From: an uncultured Bryobacterales bacterium
Lineage (GTDB): Bacteria; Acidobacteriota; Terriglobia; Bryobacterales; UBA6623
Direction of reading: 5' to 3'
NCBI GenBank assembly: GCA_951813065.1
Contig: CATOTH010000004.1
Span: forward strand, 1 to 64,000
Length of the DNA: 64,000 nucleotides
Part shown: positions 55,324 through 64,000 of the stretch, one piece after another
How positions within the stretch are numbered: position 1 is the first letter of the stretch
How the letters are laid out: each line of letters begins with the position of its first letter
The notes under the pieces: model-generated
Seen by the model: only the letters and a program-made list of their open reading frames with translations
What the model was told of the DNA's origin: nothing
The model's database searches: none
Position numbers and translations under genes: made by a program

Positions 55324-56321
55324 CTGACTCCATTCCCCCACCCATGCGCACGCCGGTGTGCCAGGCCATCGGCATCGACTACCCCGTGTTGCAGGCAGGG
55401 ATGGGCATGATCGCGCGAGCCGAGCTCGCGGCAGCTGTGTCCGAAGCTGGCGGCTTGGGTGTGATCGGCACTGGACTGAGCATGCAGCCGGACGAGTTGC
55501 GAGAGCAGATCCGAGCCGTGCGTGCCGCGACCAGGAAGCCATTCGGCGTCGACATTCTTTTCGCGACGATCCGCACCGAGGGTACTGCGGTATCGCGTTA
55601 CACCGACGCGGTCCAGAGACTGGTCGATGTGACCATCGAGGAGCGTGTACCGGTGCTGATTTCCGGCTTGGGCAGTCCGCGTGGCGCGGTTCCGGAGGCC
55701 CACGCCCGCGGAATCTACGTAATGGCCGTTGTCGGTGCGGTGCGGCACGCTCAGAAAGCGGTTGCCGACGGCGTGGATGCGGTGATCGCTTCCGGGCGCG
55801 ATGGCGGCGGGCACGTGGGCGAAGTGGGAACGGCCGCGCTTGTGCCGGAGGTCGTCGGAGCGGTCGATGCGCCCGTCATCGCCGCCGGGGGCCTCGCCGA
55901 CGGGTCCAGCCTGGCCGCTGCGCTGGTGTGGGGCGCCCAAGGCGTTTGGCTCGGGACGCGCTTCATTGCGACCGAAGAAGCCAGCGCGCACGGCAACTAC
56001 AAGCGCAAGATCGTGGAAACCGGCTCGTCGGGCACGGTCGTGACACGCGGTCACAGCGGTAAGCCGTGCCGCCTGATTCGGAACTCGTTCACCGAATTCT
56101 GGTCGGATCACGAGGACGAAATCAAGCCCTACCCGTTGCAGGCGCTCGAGGTCGGAAACCGGGCCTCCACGCGCGGCAGGCTCGACGGGGACGCGGAGAA
56201 CGGTGTGCTGCCGGCTGGCCAGAGCGTCGGATTGATCAGCAGAGTTCCGTCCGCAGGGGATGTTGTCCGGGACATCGTCAGGAACGCCCGTTCGGCGCTT
56301 AGTGGCGCCGCTTGCCTTTGA
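55320..56321 (+). CDS. Nitronate monooxygenase-like FMN enzyme
   Basis: A 333-residue FMN-dependent TIM-barrel oxidoreductase of the nitronate monooxygenase / NPD group. Matching motifs are YPVLQAGMGMIA near 22, VLISGLGSPRGAV, IASGRDGGGHVGEVGT with the active-site His near 166, VIAAGGLADGSSLAAAL near 187-203, and GAQGVWLGTRFIATEEA. True nitronate oxygenases use the His as base; enoyl-ACP reductase FabK and related proteins look similar, so the substrate is not sure. It overlaps the beta-helix gene by four bases, an unexpected pairing. Confidence 0.85.
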   Translation: MTDSIPPPMRTPVCQAIGIDYPVLQAGMGMIARAELAAAVSEAGGLGVIGTGLSMQPDELREQIRAVRAATRKPFGVDILFATIRTEGTAVSRYTDAVQRLVDVTIEERVPVLISGLGSPRGAVPEAHARGIYVMAVVGAVRHAQKAVADGVDAVIASGRDGGGHVGEVGTAALVPEVVGAVDAPVIAAGGLADGSSLAAALVWGAQGVWLGTRFIATEEASAHGNYKRKIVETGSSGTVVTRGHSGKPCRLIRNSFTEFWSDHEDEIKPYPLQALEVGNRASTRGRLDGDAENGVLPAGQSVGLISRVPSAGDVVRDIVRNARSALSGAACL

Positions 56322-56345
56322 AGGCCTGTTCGGCGGCCTCGCTCG

Positions 56346-57797
56346 CTAGCTGACCAGCTGCGGGATCGGATCCCCGTGTACGTCGGTCAAACGCATGTGA
56401 CGCCCGTTGAAGAAGTAGGTCAGACGGGTGTGATCCATGCCGAGCAAGTGCAGCATCGTGGCGTGCAGGTCGTGGTAGGTGAGCACCTGCTGCTCGGCTT
56501 TGTAGCCGAACTCGTCCGTCGCCCCGACCGACTGCCCCCCGCGGATACCGGCCCCGGCCATCCACGCGGTCATGGCGTGGGGATTGTGGTCGCGCCCCAG
56601 GCCCCGTTGCGAGATCGGCATGCGCCCGAACTCGGAGTGCCACACGACGAGTGTGTCGTCGAGCAGTCCGGTCCGTTTCAGATCCTTGAGCAACCCGGCG
56701 ATCGGGCGGTCAACCTCCGCGGCGTGGAGGGTGTGGTTCTCGATCAGGTTGCTGTGGGCATCCCAAGTGTCAATGTTCTGCTGGCGTAGCGCGCCACTGT
56801 AGAGCTGCACGAACCGCACCCCACGCTCGACCAGCCGTCTTGCCAGCAGGCACTGGCGCCCGAACGGCTCTGTCACGGGATCGTCCATGCCGTACAACCG
56901 CTTGGTGTCTTCCGTCTCTTGCGAGACATCGACGGCTTCCGGCGCACATCCCTGCATTCGATAGGCGAGTTCGTACGACGCGATCCGCGCGGCAAGCTCG
57001 GACGAGCCGGGATGACGCTTCGCGTGCTCCTCATTGAGCCTGGCGAGGTGGTCCAGGCGAGCGCGCTGCTGGTCCGGCGCGAGCAGGTCGCTGGGCGGCC
57101 GGAGGTCCAGGATCGGATCGCCTTGCGAACGGAAAACAGTTCCTTGGTACGTCGCTGGCAGGTAGCCGCTGCTCCAGTTCGCTGGTCCCGAGAACGGGCC
57201 GCCACGGTGGTCGTACACGACGACGAAGCCCGGCAGGCTCTGGTTCTCGGAGCCGAGCCCGTAGGTCACCCAGCTGCCGACGCTCGGATGGCCCATCAGG
57301 ACCGATCCCGTGTTCCACTCGTAGTGGGCCAGGACGTGGTCGTTGGAGCGGCCCTTGCACGAATGCACGAAAGCCAGCTCGTCCGACATCGCGCCCATAT
57401 GCGGGAACAGTTCGGAGACCAGTTTGCCGCTCTCTCCATGCCGTTCGAACTTGAACGGGCTTCGCATGAGCGGACCCGGGAAGCCCTGGCGCACGCGCAC
57501 GCGGCCCTTGCCTGTCAGCGGCTGTCCGTGATGCTTCTCCAGCATTGGCTTGTAGTCAAACGTGTCGACATGACTGACCCCGCCGCTCATGAACAGCGAG
57601 ATCACTGCCTTTGCCCGGGGCTCGAAGTGCGGCTGGCGGGGAGCCGTCGGGGATGTGATGCCTTGCGTGTCGCAGACATTCTCGGCGGCGAGAAGACCGT
57701 CCTGCTGGAGCATCGCGGCGAGCGCGACGCCACTGATGCCCTCTCCGGCGCGGAACAGGAAGTCCCTGCGCGATACGAAATGATCCTTAGCTGACAT
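56346..57797 (-). CDS. Tat-exported DUF1501 protein
   Basis: A 483-residue exported protein of the DUF1501 family. A twin-arginine signal (VSRRDFLFRAGEGISGVALAA) opens it. Family blocks are SLFMSGGVSHVDTFDYKP near 70, MRSPFKFERHGESG, SDELAFVHSCKGRSNDHVLAH, VVWHSEFGRMPISQ and RDHNPHAMTAW near 410, which recall alkaline phosphatase/sulfatase-like folds. DUF1501 proteins almost always come with a DUF1549/DUF1553 partner; here the partner ends 11 bp inside this gene start, so both are co-translated. Function is unknown; periplasmic catabolism is suspected in Planctomycetes and Acidobacteria. Confidence 0.92.
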   Translation of the reverse strand: MSAKDHFVSRRDFLFRAGEGISGVALAAMLQQDGLLAAENVCDTQGITSPTAPRQPHFEPRAKAVISLFMSGGVSHVDTFDYKPMLEKHHGQPLTGKGRVRVRQGFPGPLMRSPFKFERHGESGKLVSELFPHMGAMSDELAFVHSCKGRSNDHVLAHYEWNTGSVLMGHPSVGSWVTYGLGSENQSLPGFVVVYDHRGGPFSGPANWSSGYLPATYQGTVFRSQGDPILDLRPPSDLLAPDQQRARLDHLARLNEEHAKRHPGSSELAARIASYELAYRMQGCAPEAVDVSQETEDTKRLYGMDDPVTEPFGRQCLLARRLVERGVRFVQLYSGALRQQNIDTWDAHSNLIENHTLHAAEVDRPIAGLLKDLKRTGLLDDTLVVWHSEFGRMPISQRGLGRDHNPHAMTAWMAGAGIRGGQSVGATDEFGYKAEQQVLTYHDLHATMLHLLGMDHTRLTYFFNGRHMRLTDVHGDPIPQLVS

Positions 57798-60339
57798 AGA
57801 GGAACTCGTTCAGGTTGAGGATCACGTCGCAGAGATCCGTCAAGGCGGCCACGGAATCGCCTTTGTGGTACTTCGCTTGGCGTTCCAGGAACTCCAGGTT
57901 GGCCCCCATCTCGGCGTCCGTCGGCGCGCGGCTGAGACCGATCCTGTAGGCTTCGCGGATTCTCTCTTGGGCAGTCGGGGCCAGTGCTGCGACGCGTTCG
58001 GCGAAGTAGCGCGCATGTCGCAAGGCGAAATCGTTGTTGAGCAGGGTCAGGGCCTGCGTCGGGACAGTCGTCGTGGTGCGCCGTTCGCAGGTGACGTTCA
58101 TGTTCGGCAGGTCGAAGACCTCGAACAGCGGGTACCGCAATCCGCGCTTGCCGTAGGCGTAAATGCTGCGCCTCCAGTTTTCCGGTCCGGGCTCGGTCAT
58201 CTCCCACTTGCCATTCAGGAACGAATCCCGCACTTCTTGCGGGATGGGCGGGAAGAACCCCGGACCGCCCGTCTTGAGATTGAGATTGCCGGCTGCGCCG
58301 AGGATGATGTCACGGATCACCTCGCCTTCCAGGCGCCGCTGCCGATAACGCCAGAGCAGCTTGTTCTCCGGATCCGCCTTGCCAGCCGTTGGATCGGCAT
58401 GCGCCGAGGCCATCTGGTAGGTGTTCGATGTCATGATCAAGCGGTGCATCGCCTTGATACTCCAGCCTTGATTCACGAATTCGGTCGCGAGCCAGTCCAG
58501 CAGTTCCGGATTGGTCGGGCGAGAGCCCATGCTGCCGAAATTGCTGGCGGTGTACACGATGCCTTCGCCGAAGTGGTGCATCCAGATGCGGTTGACCATC
58601 ACCCGGGCAGTCAGCGGATTGTCCGGTGAGGCGATCCACTTGGCGAGCGCGAGCCGCCGACCGGTCGAGACCCGATGATCCGGTGGGGCGGGCTCGAACG
58701 CGCGGCCCTTGGCTAGCGCCTCGATGTAGCCCGGCTCCACGACCTCTCCTTTGGTGCGGTAATCGGCGTTCGGCAGGAAAGGGGCGGGCGGCGGACGGAA
58801 GTCCTTGGTCGGAAGCCACGTCCCCTGGATCCCGCTGAAATCCTCGCGATCCCCTTTCCCGGGCTGGACTTCGTCGCCCAGACCGTTCGGTGCGAAGCGG
58901 TAGTCGCCGTCCCGCACTCCCATGGCCGTCGGCAGCGGGTCGGGAAGCCGGGCTTCGAGTTCCGAAACCATCGCCTTGAGTACGGCAAGGCTCGCCTGGT
59001 CCTCATCGCTGATCAGCTTGGCGTACCCGGTCGAACTCAACGATTGCACTTGGGCGGCCAGCAGTTTCTGCCCGGGCGAACGGTCCGCTTCCGGCGTGCG
59101 CACCGCGATCTGGATCTCCTCCGGGAATGTTTCCAGAGTCTTGGCTCGAGCCAGTTTGCGGTAGGGTGCCTCGATCGCCGCGATCTGCTTCTTGACTGGC
59201 TCGATCTTGGCGTTCACCGCGTCCGTCTCGGCTTGGTGGCGGGCGACAGTCTCGTCGTCAGCCAGCGGGAATTCATATCGGATGTAGGGGAAGAACACCG
59301 CCATCGTGCGGTAGTAGTCCATTTGCGAGATGGCATCGAACTTGTGGTCGTGGCAGCGCGCACAGTCCACCGTCAATCCCAGAAAGACCCGGCCGGTGGT
59401 CGCGATCATGTCGTCCAGGTAGTTGAATCGGTACTGCGGGTTGTCCTTTTCCCGGAACAGCACGCGGGGACCGACACGCAGCATGCCGGTTGCGATCAGC
59501 GAGTCGTAGCTCGGATTCTCGACTTCGTCGCCCGCCAACTGCTCCTGCACGAACCGGTCGTAGGGTTTGTCGTCGTTGAACGCCTTGATCACGTAGTCCC
59601 TGTAGCGCCAGGCGTTCGGCTGGTCGTAGTCATGCTCGTATCCCGATGAATCCGCGTAGCGGACGGCGTCTAGCCAGTGGCGCCCCCAGCGTTCCCCATA
59701 GCGGGGCGAGTCAAGAAGTCTCTCCACGAGTTGAGCGAAAGCCTCTTTCGAGGGATTTGTTGCGAACTCGTCCACCACGCTTGGTGGAGGAAGGAGCCCG
59801 ACCAAGTCGAGATAGGCCCTGCGTACAAGGGTTTCCGGATCCGCCCGGGGGGCTTGCTGAATTCCAGTCTCGGCCAGCTTGGCGTGTACAAATGCGTCGA
59901 CTGGATGCGCCGACGGCTGCGGCGGAGCATCACGCTGTGGTTCCTTGAAAGCCCACCAGACATCCTCTTCCGCCTTCCCGGACGCCTCCTTCCACGGAGC
60001 CCCGGCGTCAATCCAGCGTTTCAGGGTCTCAATTTCGTCCGGCGCCAACGTGCTGCCGAACGGCATGCGCGGCTCAGTCTTGCCAGCCACGTGGCGGTAG
60101 AGGAAGCTGCCTTCGGCGTCGCCGGGCCGCAACGAGGGCCCCTTTTGGCCGCCCTTCAGCAGGGCTTCCAGGCTGTCGACACGCAGGCCAGAAAGCTGCT
60201 GTTTTTCGCCATGGCACTGGACGCAGCGCTGTTCTAGGATGGGTTCCACCTCTGCGGTGAAATCTGGCTGGCTCGCTCCCGCTGCCGGAACCGCAAAAGG
60301 TACGAGAAATCCGGCTATCGCGAGCGTCACGCGATACAT
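57787..60339 (-). CDS. Exported cytochrome-c DUF1549/DUF1553 protein
   Basis: An 850-residue exported protein with the planctomycete-type layout: signal peptide, cytochrome c-like PSCyt1 domain with haem motif CVQCH near residue 40 and Met ligand region MPFGSTLAP; DUF1549 (about 140-345) with AYLDLVGLLPP, RYGERWGRHWLDAVRYADSSG and VDCARCHDHKFDAIS; and DUF1553 (about 555-815) with VMVNRIWMHHFGEGIV and PNMNVTCERRTTTTVPTQAL. The ATG at 60339 has GAGGAG at good spacing, better than a GTG three codons upstream. A strong promoter lies at 60363-60391. Electron-transfer or redox catabolism in the periplasm is inferred from the haem only. Confidence 0.92.
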   Translation of the reverse strand: MYRVTLAIAGFLVPFAVPAAGASQPDFTAEVEPILEQRCVQCHGEKQQLSGLRVDSLEALLKGGQKGPSLRPGDAEGSFLYRHVAGKTEPRMPFGSTLAPDEIETLKRWIDAGAPWKEASGKAEEDVWWAFKEPQRDAPPQPSAHPVDAFVHAKLAETGIQQAPRADPETLVRRAYLDLVGLLPPPSVVDEFATNPSKEAFAQLVERLLDSPRYGERWGRHWLDAVRYADSSGYEHDYDQPNAWRYRDYVIKAFNDDKPYDRFVQEQLAGDEVENPSYDSLIATGMLRVGPRVLFREKDNPQYRFNYLDDMIATTGRVFLGLTVDCARCHDHKFDAISQMDYYRTMAVFFPYIRYEFPLADDETVARHQAETDAVNAKIEPVKKQIAAIEAPYRKLARAKTLETFPEEIQIAVRTPEADRSPGQKLLAAQVQSLSSTGYAKLISDEDQASLAVLKAMVSELEARLPDPLPTAMGVRDGDYRFAPNGLGDEVQPGKGDREDFSGIQGTWLPTKDFRPPPAPFLPNADYRTKGEVVEPGYIEALAKGRAFEPAPPDHRVSTGRRLALAKWIASPDNPLTARVMVNRIWMHHFGEGIVYTASNFGSMGSRPTNPELLDWLATEFVNQGWSIKAMHRLIMTSNTYQMASAHADPTAGKADPENKLLWRYRQRRLEGEVIRDIILGAAGNLNLKTGGPGFFPPIPQEVRDSFLNGKWEMTEPGPENWRRSIYAYGKRGLRYPLFEVFDLPNMNVTCERRTTTTVPTQALTLLNNDFALRHARYFAERVAALAPTAQERIREAYRIGLSRAPTDAEMGANLEFLERQAKYHKGDSVAALTDLCDVILNLNEFLYVS

Positions 60340-60362
60340 TTGCAACACTCCTCTTCGTTTGC

Positions 60363-60391
60363 AGTGTAGGGAAGCGGCGCCAAAGGGTCAA
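60363..60391 (-). promoter_or_regulatory. Promoter of the DUF1553-DUF1501 operon
   Basis: On the minus strand TTGACC (60391-60386), a 17-bp spacer and TACACT (60368-60363) form one of the best sigma-70-like promoters in the window. Transcription should start near 60356, giving a short leader with GAGGAG before the ATG at 60339. Confidence 0.75.
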
Positions 60392-60526
60392 GTTGCTTCA
60401 GTACTGGATGCCTTTTCTGTACCCCCGACCGGGCACGATATCCCGTGTCTGGGACTGAAATCGGAGCTTGTTGCGTCGGCGGCCCCGCCTTCGTAAGCCA
60501 TTCGATTGAATAGCGATTTCGGTATC

Positions 60527-62575
60527 ATGAGCGCCATGCTCTGCCTCGCGAAACGGTTTGCCCCGCTGTTGCTGCCAGCGTTCATGGCGTCCGCTGCAAC
60601 CGTTCCGGTCAACCTGGACGATTACCGTGATGGGCCCGTCAGCGTGAGCGCGACCGACGCCACGGTGGAGGTGCAGTGGCAGGACGAGGCCGGCCGGGAC
60701 TGGTCCGTTTCGTTCCGACGCGACCCGTCCAAGCCGCTGATTGCGTTCTTGAGCGTTGGCGGGAACATTGTGCTGCGAGACGCGCAGCCGCACTACCGGG
60801 TCGAAACGGGGATTCGGCGCAAGGGCTGGAACGCGTTCTTCGACTACCCGCCAGCACATCCCCAAGGCACCACGGCTTTCTTCGGCACGCTCGACCTGGA
60901 CGGGCTACGCGTCGAGACCGCAGGCAATCGTGTTCGGATCCACTGCGGGGGCTTTCGCGCAGGACCGTTCGCCGGCTCGGTGGTCTATACGTTCTTCGCC
61001 GGTTCGCGCTTGATCCAACAGGCGGCAGAGGTCCTGACCAATGAACCGGAGATGGCATTCTTCTATGACGTGGGGTTCGAGTTTCTGGCGCCGGAGCAGC
61101 TGCTCCCTGGCCGGAACATGGACACGCCCTATGCCTACTACGACACCGAAGGGCGGCTGCGCAAGGAGTCCGCCAACGGCTTCCAGCCGGAGCGCGTCCC
61201 GCACAAGGTGCGTTTCCGGGCGATGGCAACGGCGGCGGGCCAAGGCAGCGTCGCCGCCTTTCCCGCGCCCCACCAGTATTTCTTTCCGCGGGATTTCACT
61301 TCCAACCTGTCCCACAATTGGCATCGGTCGTGGCGGGGCAGGGTCTCGCTGGGCATTCGCCAGGTCCGCGACACCAACTGGCAGTTCTACCCATGGATGA
61401 ACGCACCGCCCGGAAGTGAGCAGTCGCTGTCGCTGTTCCTGCTCGTGGGCGACGGGCCGCCCGGGACCGTCCTCGAGGATGCGTTGCGTTACACCAATCG
61501 CGATCGTTTCCCGGCGCTGGACGGCTACAAGAAGCTGGCGGCGCATTTCCACGTCGCTTATACGGAGCAAGCGCTCGAAGAGCACGAGGACTGGGTCCCG
61601 CCGTTCAAGCCGGTCCTGCAGGATATGGGAGTCGATGCCGCCATGATCATGGACTTCCACGGCGACCTCCACCCGCGGGACCTGACGAGTCTGCGGCTGC
61701 GAGAACTGGACAGTTTCTACGAGGCCTGCAAGCGGCAGTCTGGAAAGGACTTCCTGCTGATTCCAGCCGAAGAGGCCAATGTCCATCTCGGGGGGCACTG
61801 GGGTCTGGTGTTTCCCGGGCCGGTGCACTGGTGGAAGAACCGTCCCGAAGGCGGCAGCTTCGTTTCCAGGGATCCGAAATTCGGCACCGTCTACAGCACC
61901 GCCGATGCGGGCGAGATGCTCGAGATGGTGCGGCGCGAGGGCGGCTGGATGTACCAGACCCATGCTCGGACCAAGGGCTCGACCGGATACCCCGACGCGA
62001 TTCGCGAAACGGAGCATTTCCGGGACCCCCGCTACTTCGGCGCGGGCTGGAAGGCGATGCCTTCGGATCTGTCGTCTCCCCGCCTCGGCGAGCGCACTTT
62101 GACCTTGTTGGATGACATGCACAACTGGGGTCTGGACAAGCGGCTCCTCGGCGAAGTCGATGTGTTCCAGTTCGATCACACGCATGAGGTCTATGCCCAC
62201 ATGAACGTCAACTACATAAAGGCGGAGCGCCTGCCGGGTTTCGCGGATTACGGGGAGCTCCTCGAGCCCCTGCGAGCGGGCGACTTCTTCGTCTCGACCG
62301 GGGAAGTCCTGCTGCCGTCCTGGGAAATCAGCGGGACGGATGCGGAGATTGAGGTGAGCCTCGATGTACATGCGACATTCCCCCTGCGCTTCGCCGAGAT
62401 CGTGTGGGGCGACGGGCACGGGACCCAGCGCCAGATCATCGACCTGTCCGGCACAGGGGAATTCGAGAAGCGGTCGTTTCGCTGGACGGCGAGGGCGCCG
62501 GGCTGGAAATGGGCGCGCGTCGCTGTCTGGGACGTCGCCGCAAACGGGGCGTTCGTCAACCCGGTGCGGCGCTAG
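60527..62575 (+). CDS. Exported PHP-like protein, function unknown
   Basis: A 682-residue exported protein starting at ATG 60527 with a signal peptide (LCLAKRFAPLLLPAFMASAA). Residues about 30-330 are strand-rich and unassigned. From about 350 a PHP-like metal-binding part is suggested by AAMIMDFHGDLHPRDL, LIPAEEANVHLGGHWG, FQFDHTHEVYAHMN and the C-terminal LRAGDFFVSTGEVLLPSW, which resembles CehA/McbA-type secreted hydrolases. It is divergent from the DUF1553 operon over about 187 bp and could share control with it. Substrate is unknown. An in-frame TTG seven codons upstream is an alternative start. Confidence 0.72.
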   Translation: MSAMLCLAKRFAPLLLPAFMASAATVPVNLDDYRDGPVSVSATDATVEVQWQDEAGRDWSVSFRRDPSKPLIAFLSVGGNIVLRDAQPHYRVETGIRRKGWNAFFDYPPAHPQGTTAFFGTLDLDGLRVETAGNRVRIHCGGFRAGPFAGSVVYTFFAGSRLIQQAAEVLTNEPEMAFFYDVGFEFLAPEQLLPGRNMDTPYAYYDTEGRLRKESANGFQPERVPHKVRFRAMATAAGQGSVAAFPAPHQYFFPRDFTSNLSHNWHRSWRGRVSLGIRQVRDTNWQFYPWMNAPPGSEQSLSLFLLVGDGPPGTVLEDALRYTNRDRFPALDGYKKLAAHFHVAYTEQALEEHEDWVPPFKPVLQDMGVDAAMIMDFHGDLHPRDLTSLRLRELDSFYEACKRQSGKDFLLIPAEEANVHLGGHWGLVFPGPVHWWKNRPEGGSFVSRDPKFGTVYSTADAGEMLEMVRREGGWMYQTHARTKGSTGYPDAIRETEHFRDPRYFGAGWKAMPSDLSSPRLGERTLTLLDDMHNWGLDKRLLGEVDVFQFDHTHEVYAHMNVNYIKAERLPGFADYGELLEPLRAGDFFVSTGEVLLPSWEISGTDAEIEVSLDVHATFPLRFAEIVWGDGHGTQRQIIDLSGTGEFEKRSFRWTARAPGWKWARVAVWDVAANGAFVNPVRR

Positions 62576-62626
62576 CGACTCGGCGAAGGTTGCGGCATTG
62601 CCCCCTGAATCGGATAGGATTTCCCC

Positions 62627-63604
62627 GTGCAGTCCACAGTGCTAACAGGCACCGGCTTGAACGTATCGCGAGTCTGCCTCGGGACCATGACCTTCGGATC
62701 CCAGGTCGAGGAGGCGGAGGCCGCACGGATGGTCGACTACGCACTCGACCAAGGAGTGACGTTTCTCGACACGGCGAACGTCTACAACGGCGGCGTTTCG
62801 GAGGAAATCACCGGTCGGGTCCTCGGTGTGCGTCGGTCGCGCATCGTCTTGGCAACGAAGGTGCGGGGACAAATGGGCGGGTCCGATGGAAGCGGTTACG
62901 GCGGGCTGAGTCCCGCTGCGATCCGGCACGCCGCCGAGGAGAGCCTGCGCCGGCTCGGTACCGACTACATCGACATCTATTACCTGCACCAACCGGACGG
63001 GGCCGTGCCCATTGCCGACTCGCTTGAGGCGATGGACGGGCTCCGCCGCGAAGGCAAGATCCGCTGGATCGCTTCCTCGAACTATGCGGCATGGCAAATC
63101 GCGGAAATGTTCGCGATCTCCAGCGAGAGGGGCTTTCTGGCCCCCCTGGTTGCCCAGCCGATGTACAACGTCCTCGCGCGCGGCATCGAGCAGGAATACC
63201 TTGCCTTCACGGAGCATTTCGGCGTCTCGAACGTCTGCTACAATCCGCTGGCGGGCGGCCTGCTGAGCGGGAAGCAGTCGTTCGAGAAAGGGCCGCTGCC
63301 CGGTACCCGTTTCGACGGCAATGCCATGTACCTGCGGCGGTTCTGGCACGAAGAGTACTTTCGAGCGGTCGAGATGCTTCGCGCCGCCGCGAAAGGGCTC
63401 TCAATCTCGCTTGCCGAGCTGGCGCTCCGCTGGGTCTGTCACAGGCCGGGTGTCGACTCCGTGATCCTCGGGGCGTCGAAATTCGACCATCTCGAGCAGA
63501 ACATGCGCGCGATGCGCAACGCGGCCCTGCCGGAAGAGACGCTCGCGGTGTGCGACGCCGCATGGCAGGCGTTGCGCGGCACAACGCCCAACTACAATCG
63601 CTGA
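62627..63604 (+). CDS. Aldo/keto reductase
   Basis: A 325-residue NADPH-dependent TIM-barrel reductase of the YhdN/IolS-like group. The tetrad is visible: Asp and Tyr in FLDTANVYNGG near 50, Lys in VLATKVRG near 82, and His in DIYYLHQPD near 124. The C-terminal NADP region is SLAELALRWVCHRPGVDSVILGAS. The start is GTG with no ribosome site; a TAGGAT sits 11-16 bases upstream, so a leaderless message is possible. It follows the PHP-like gene by 51 bp. Substrates cannot be told; aldehydes or sugars are usual. Confidence 0.88.
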   Translation: MQSTVLTGTGLNVSRVCLGTMTFGSQVEEAEAARMVDYALDQGVTFLDTANVYNGGVSEEITGRVLGVRRSRIVLATKVRGQMGGSDGSGYGGLSPAAIRHAAEESLRRLGTDYIDIYYLHQPDGAVPIADSLEAMDGLRREGKIRWIASSNYAAWQIAEMFAISSERGFLAPLVAQPMYNVLARGIEQEYLAFTEHFGVSNVCYNPLAGGLLSGKQSFEKGPLPGTRFDGNAMYLRRFWHEEYFRAVEMLRAAAKGLSISLAELALRWVCHRPGVDSVILGASKFDHLEQNMRAMRNAALPEETLAVCDAAWQALRGTTPNYNR

Positions 63605-63761
63605 GACTGGTTCCCGTCAGTCTGCCGGGGATGTACGCATCGAGTTGAACGGCGGTCTTGCTGCACTCTGCTCGCGCCGCGGCACAGGACCTCAAGCACC
63701 GGGGCATGGGTCATGAGTTTCTTGCATTGGCGTCGCAGGGGAATCCAGCCTTCGTGCTTGC

Positions 63762-64000
63762 CTATCGGGCGTTGGCCAACGCCGATTCGCGCGTTTTCCG
63801 CATCATTTCGTCCAGTGATCGCCGGGGCAAGGCGATGAGAATCGGTCGTAGCATCCAGCGCAAGGCTTTGGGGATGCTGCGAGTCAGCGAGATGGCGCGG
63901 TGCTCGACGATGACCCCGGTCCCAGTCTGCGCGAAACGCCAAAAGACCCGGAGTCGCCATAGGTAACCGTTGTCGTCACCAGGAGGTCTCAAGGACTCTT
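63762..64000 (-). CDS. C-terminal end of a conserved-looking protein, cut by window edge
   Basis: The minus-strand frame is open from the right edge to a stop at 63762, giving the last 79 or so residues. It reads NGYLWRLRVFWRFAQTGTG, VIVEHRAISLTRSIP, LRWMLRPILIALPRRSLDEM and then a short helix. This strand-then-helix pattern, with RSIP and LPRRSL, resembles the C-terminus of a set of acidobacterial proteins of unknown function; the likeness is from memory and not checked. The start lies outside the window, so the TTG at 63992 should not be taken as a start. Confidence 0.5.
   Translation of the reverse strand, partial: ESLRPPGDDNGYLWRLRVFWRFAQTGTGVIVEHRAISLTRSIPKALRWMLRPILIALPRRSLDEMMRKTRESALANAR

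Overview
The window is GC-rich chromosomal DNA from a free-living Gram-negative heterotroph, most likely an Acidobacteriota member of the Solibacter/Bryobacter kind. The clues are a secreted VWFA protein of the type duplicated in Acidobacteria (23252-24205), a PSCyt1/DUF1549/DUF1553 plus DUF1501 pair, DUF3604 and YHYH secreted proteins, many twin-arginine or Sec leaders on small enzymes, and RND/TolC and outer-membrane porin genes. This placement is inference; no rRNA is present. No insertion sequence, prophage, CRISPR array or origin was seen.

Layout. 1-8883 (minus strand, apart from tRNA-Val) is a block of exported catabolic proteins: a YHYH protein cut by the left edge, a dienelactone hydrolase, a sugar isomerase-like TIM barrel, a propeller-DUF3604 protein, a sulfatase and a D-2-hydroxyacid dehydrogenase with a signal peptide. 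9177-18333 is a nitrite and signalling block: a NirB-NirD fusion, a GAF-ANTAR antiterminator, a receiver-PP2C phosphatase, a periplasmic binding protein overlapping a TorS-like histidine kinase, and a convergent STAS protein. It reads like a complete path from a periplasmic ligand to partner switching, and several leaders carry hairpins or inverted repeats. 18518-25184 holds an alginate-export-like porin abutting tRNA-Leu, a small dehydrogenase/isomerase pair, recA, the VWFA gene and a pseudouridine synthase.

25245-30189 is the arginine operon argF-argG-argH-argR plus an SDR. argF has a good sigma-70-like promoter, almost no leader, and a perfect palindrome made of its first four codons. 30217-36239 holds a polysaccharide deacetylase, a small conserved-looking protein upstream of acetyl-CoA synthetase, an SPFH/NfeD pair, and exported MsrA and MsrB. 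36422-37072 is a VapBC-type toxin-antitoxin pair in which both genes carry a one-base frameshift. 37757-43441 is a TolC-RND-adaptor efflux operon.

43645-50657 is the most unusual stretch: three diverged copies of one secreted repeat-protein family, all on the minus strand, interrupted by an intact VapBC pair and by a two-gene unit (membrane protein plus exported triple helix-hairpin-helix protein). It is gene-poor by the standards of the rest. 51171-64000 returns to metabolism: a class III aminotransferase and ArgE/DapE-like deacylase, a beta-helix protein overlapping a nitronate monooxygenase-like gene, the DUF1501/DUF1553 pair with a strong promoter, a secreted PHP-like protein, an aldo/keto reductase, and the C-terminal end of a gene that enters from the right edge.

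Long open frames antisense to real genes are common because of the GC content and have been left out. Start sites were chosen from ribosome binding sites and signal peptides where possible.
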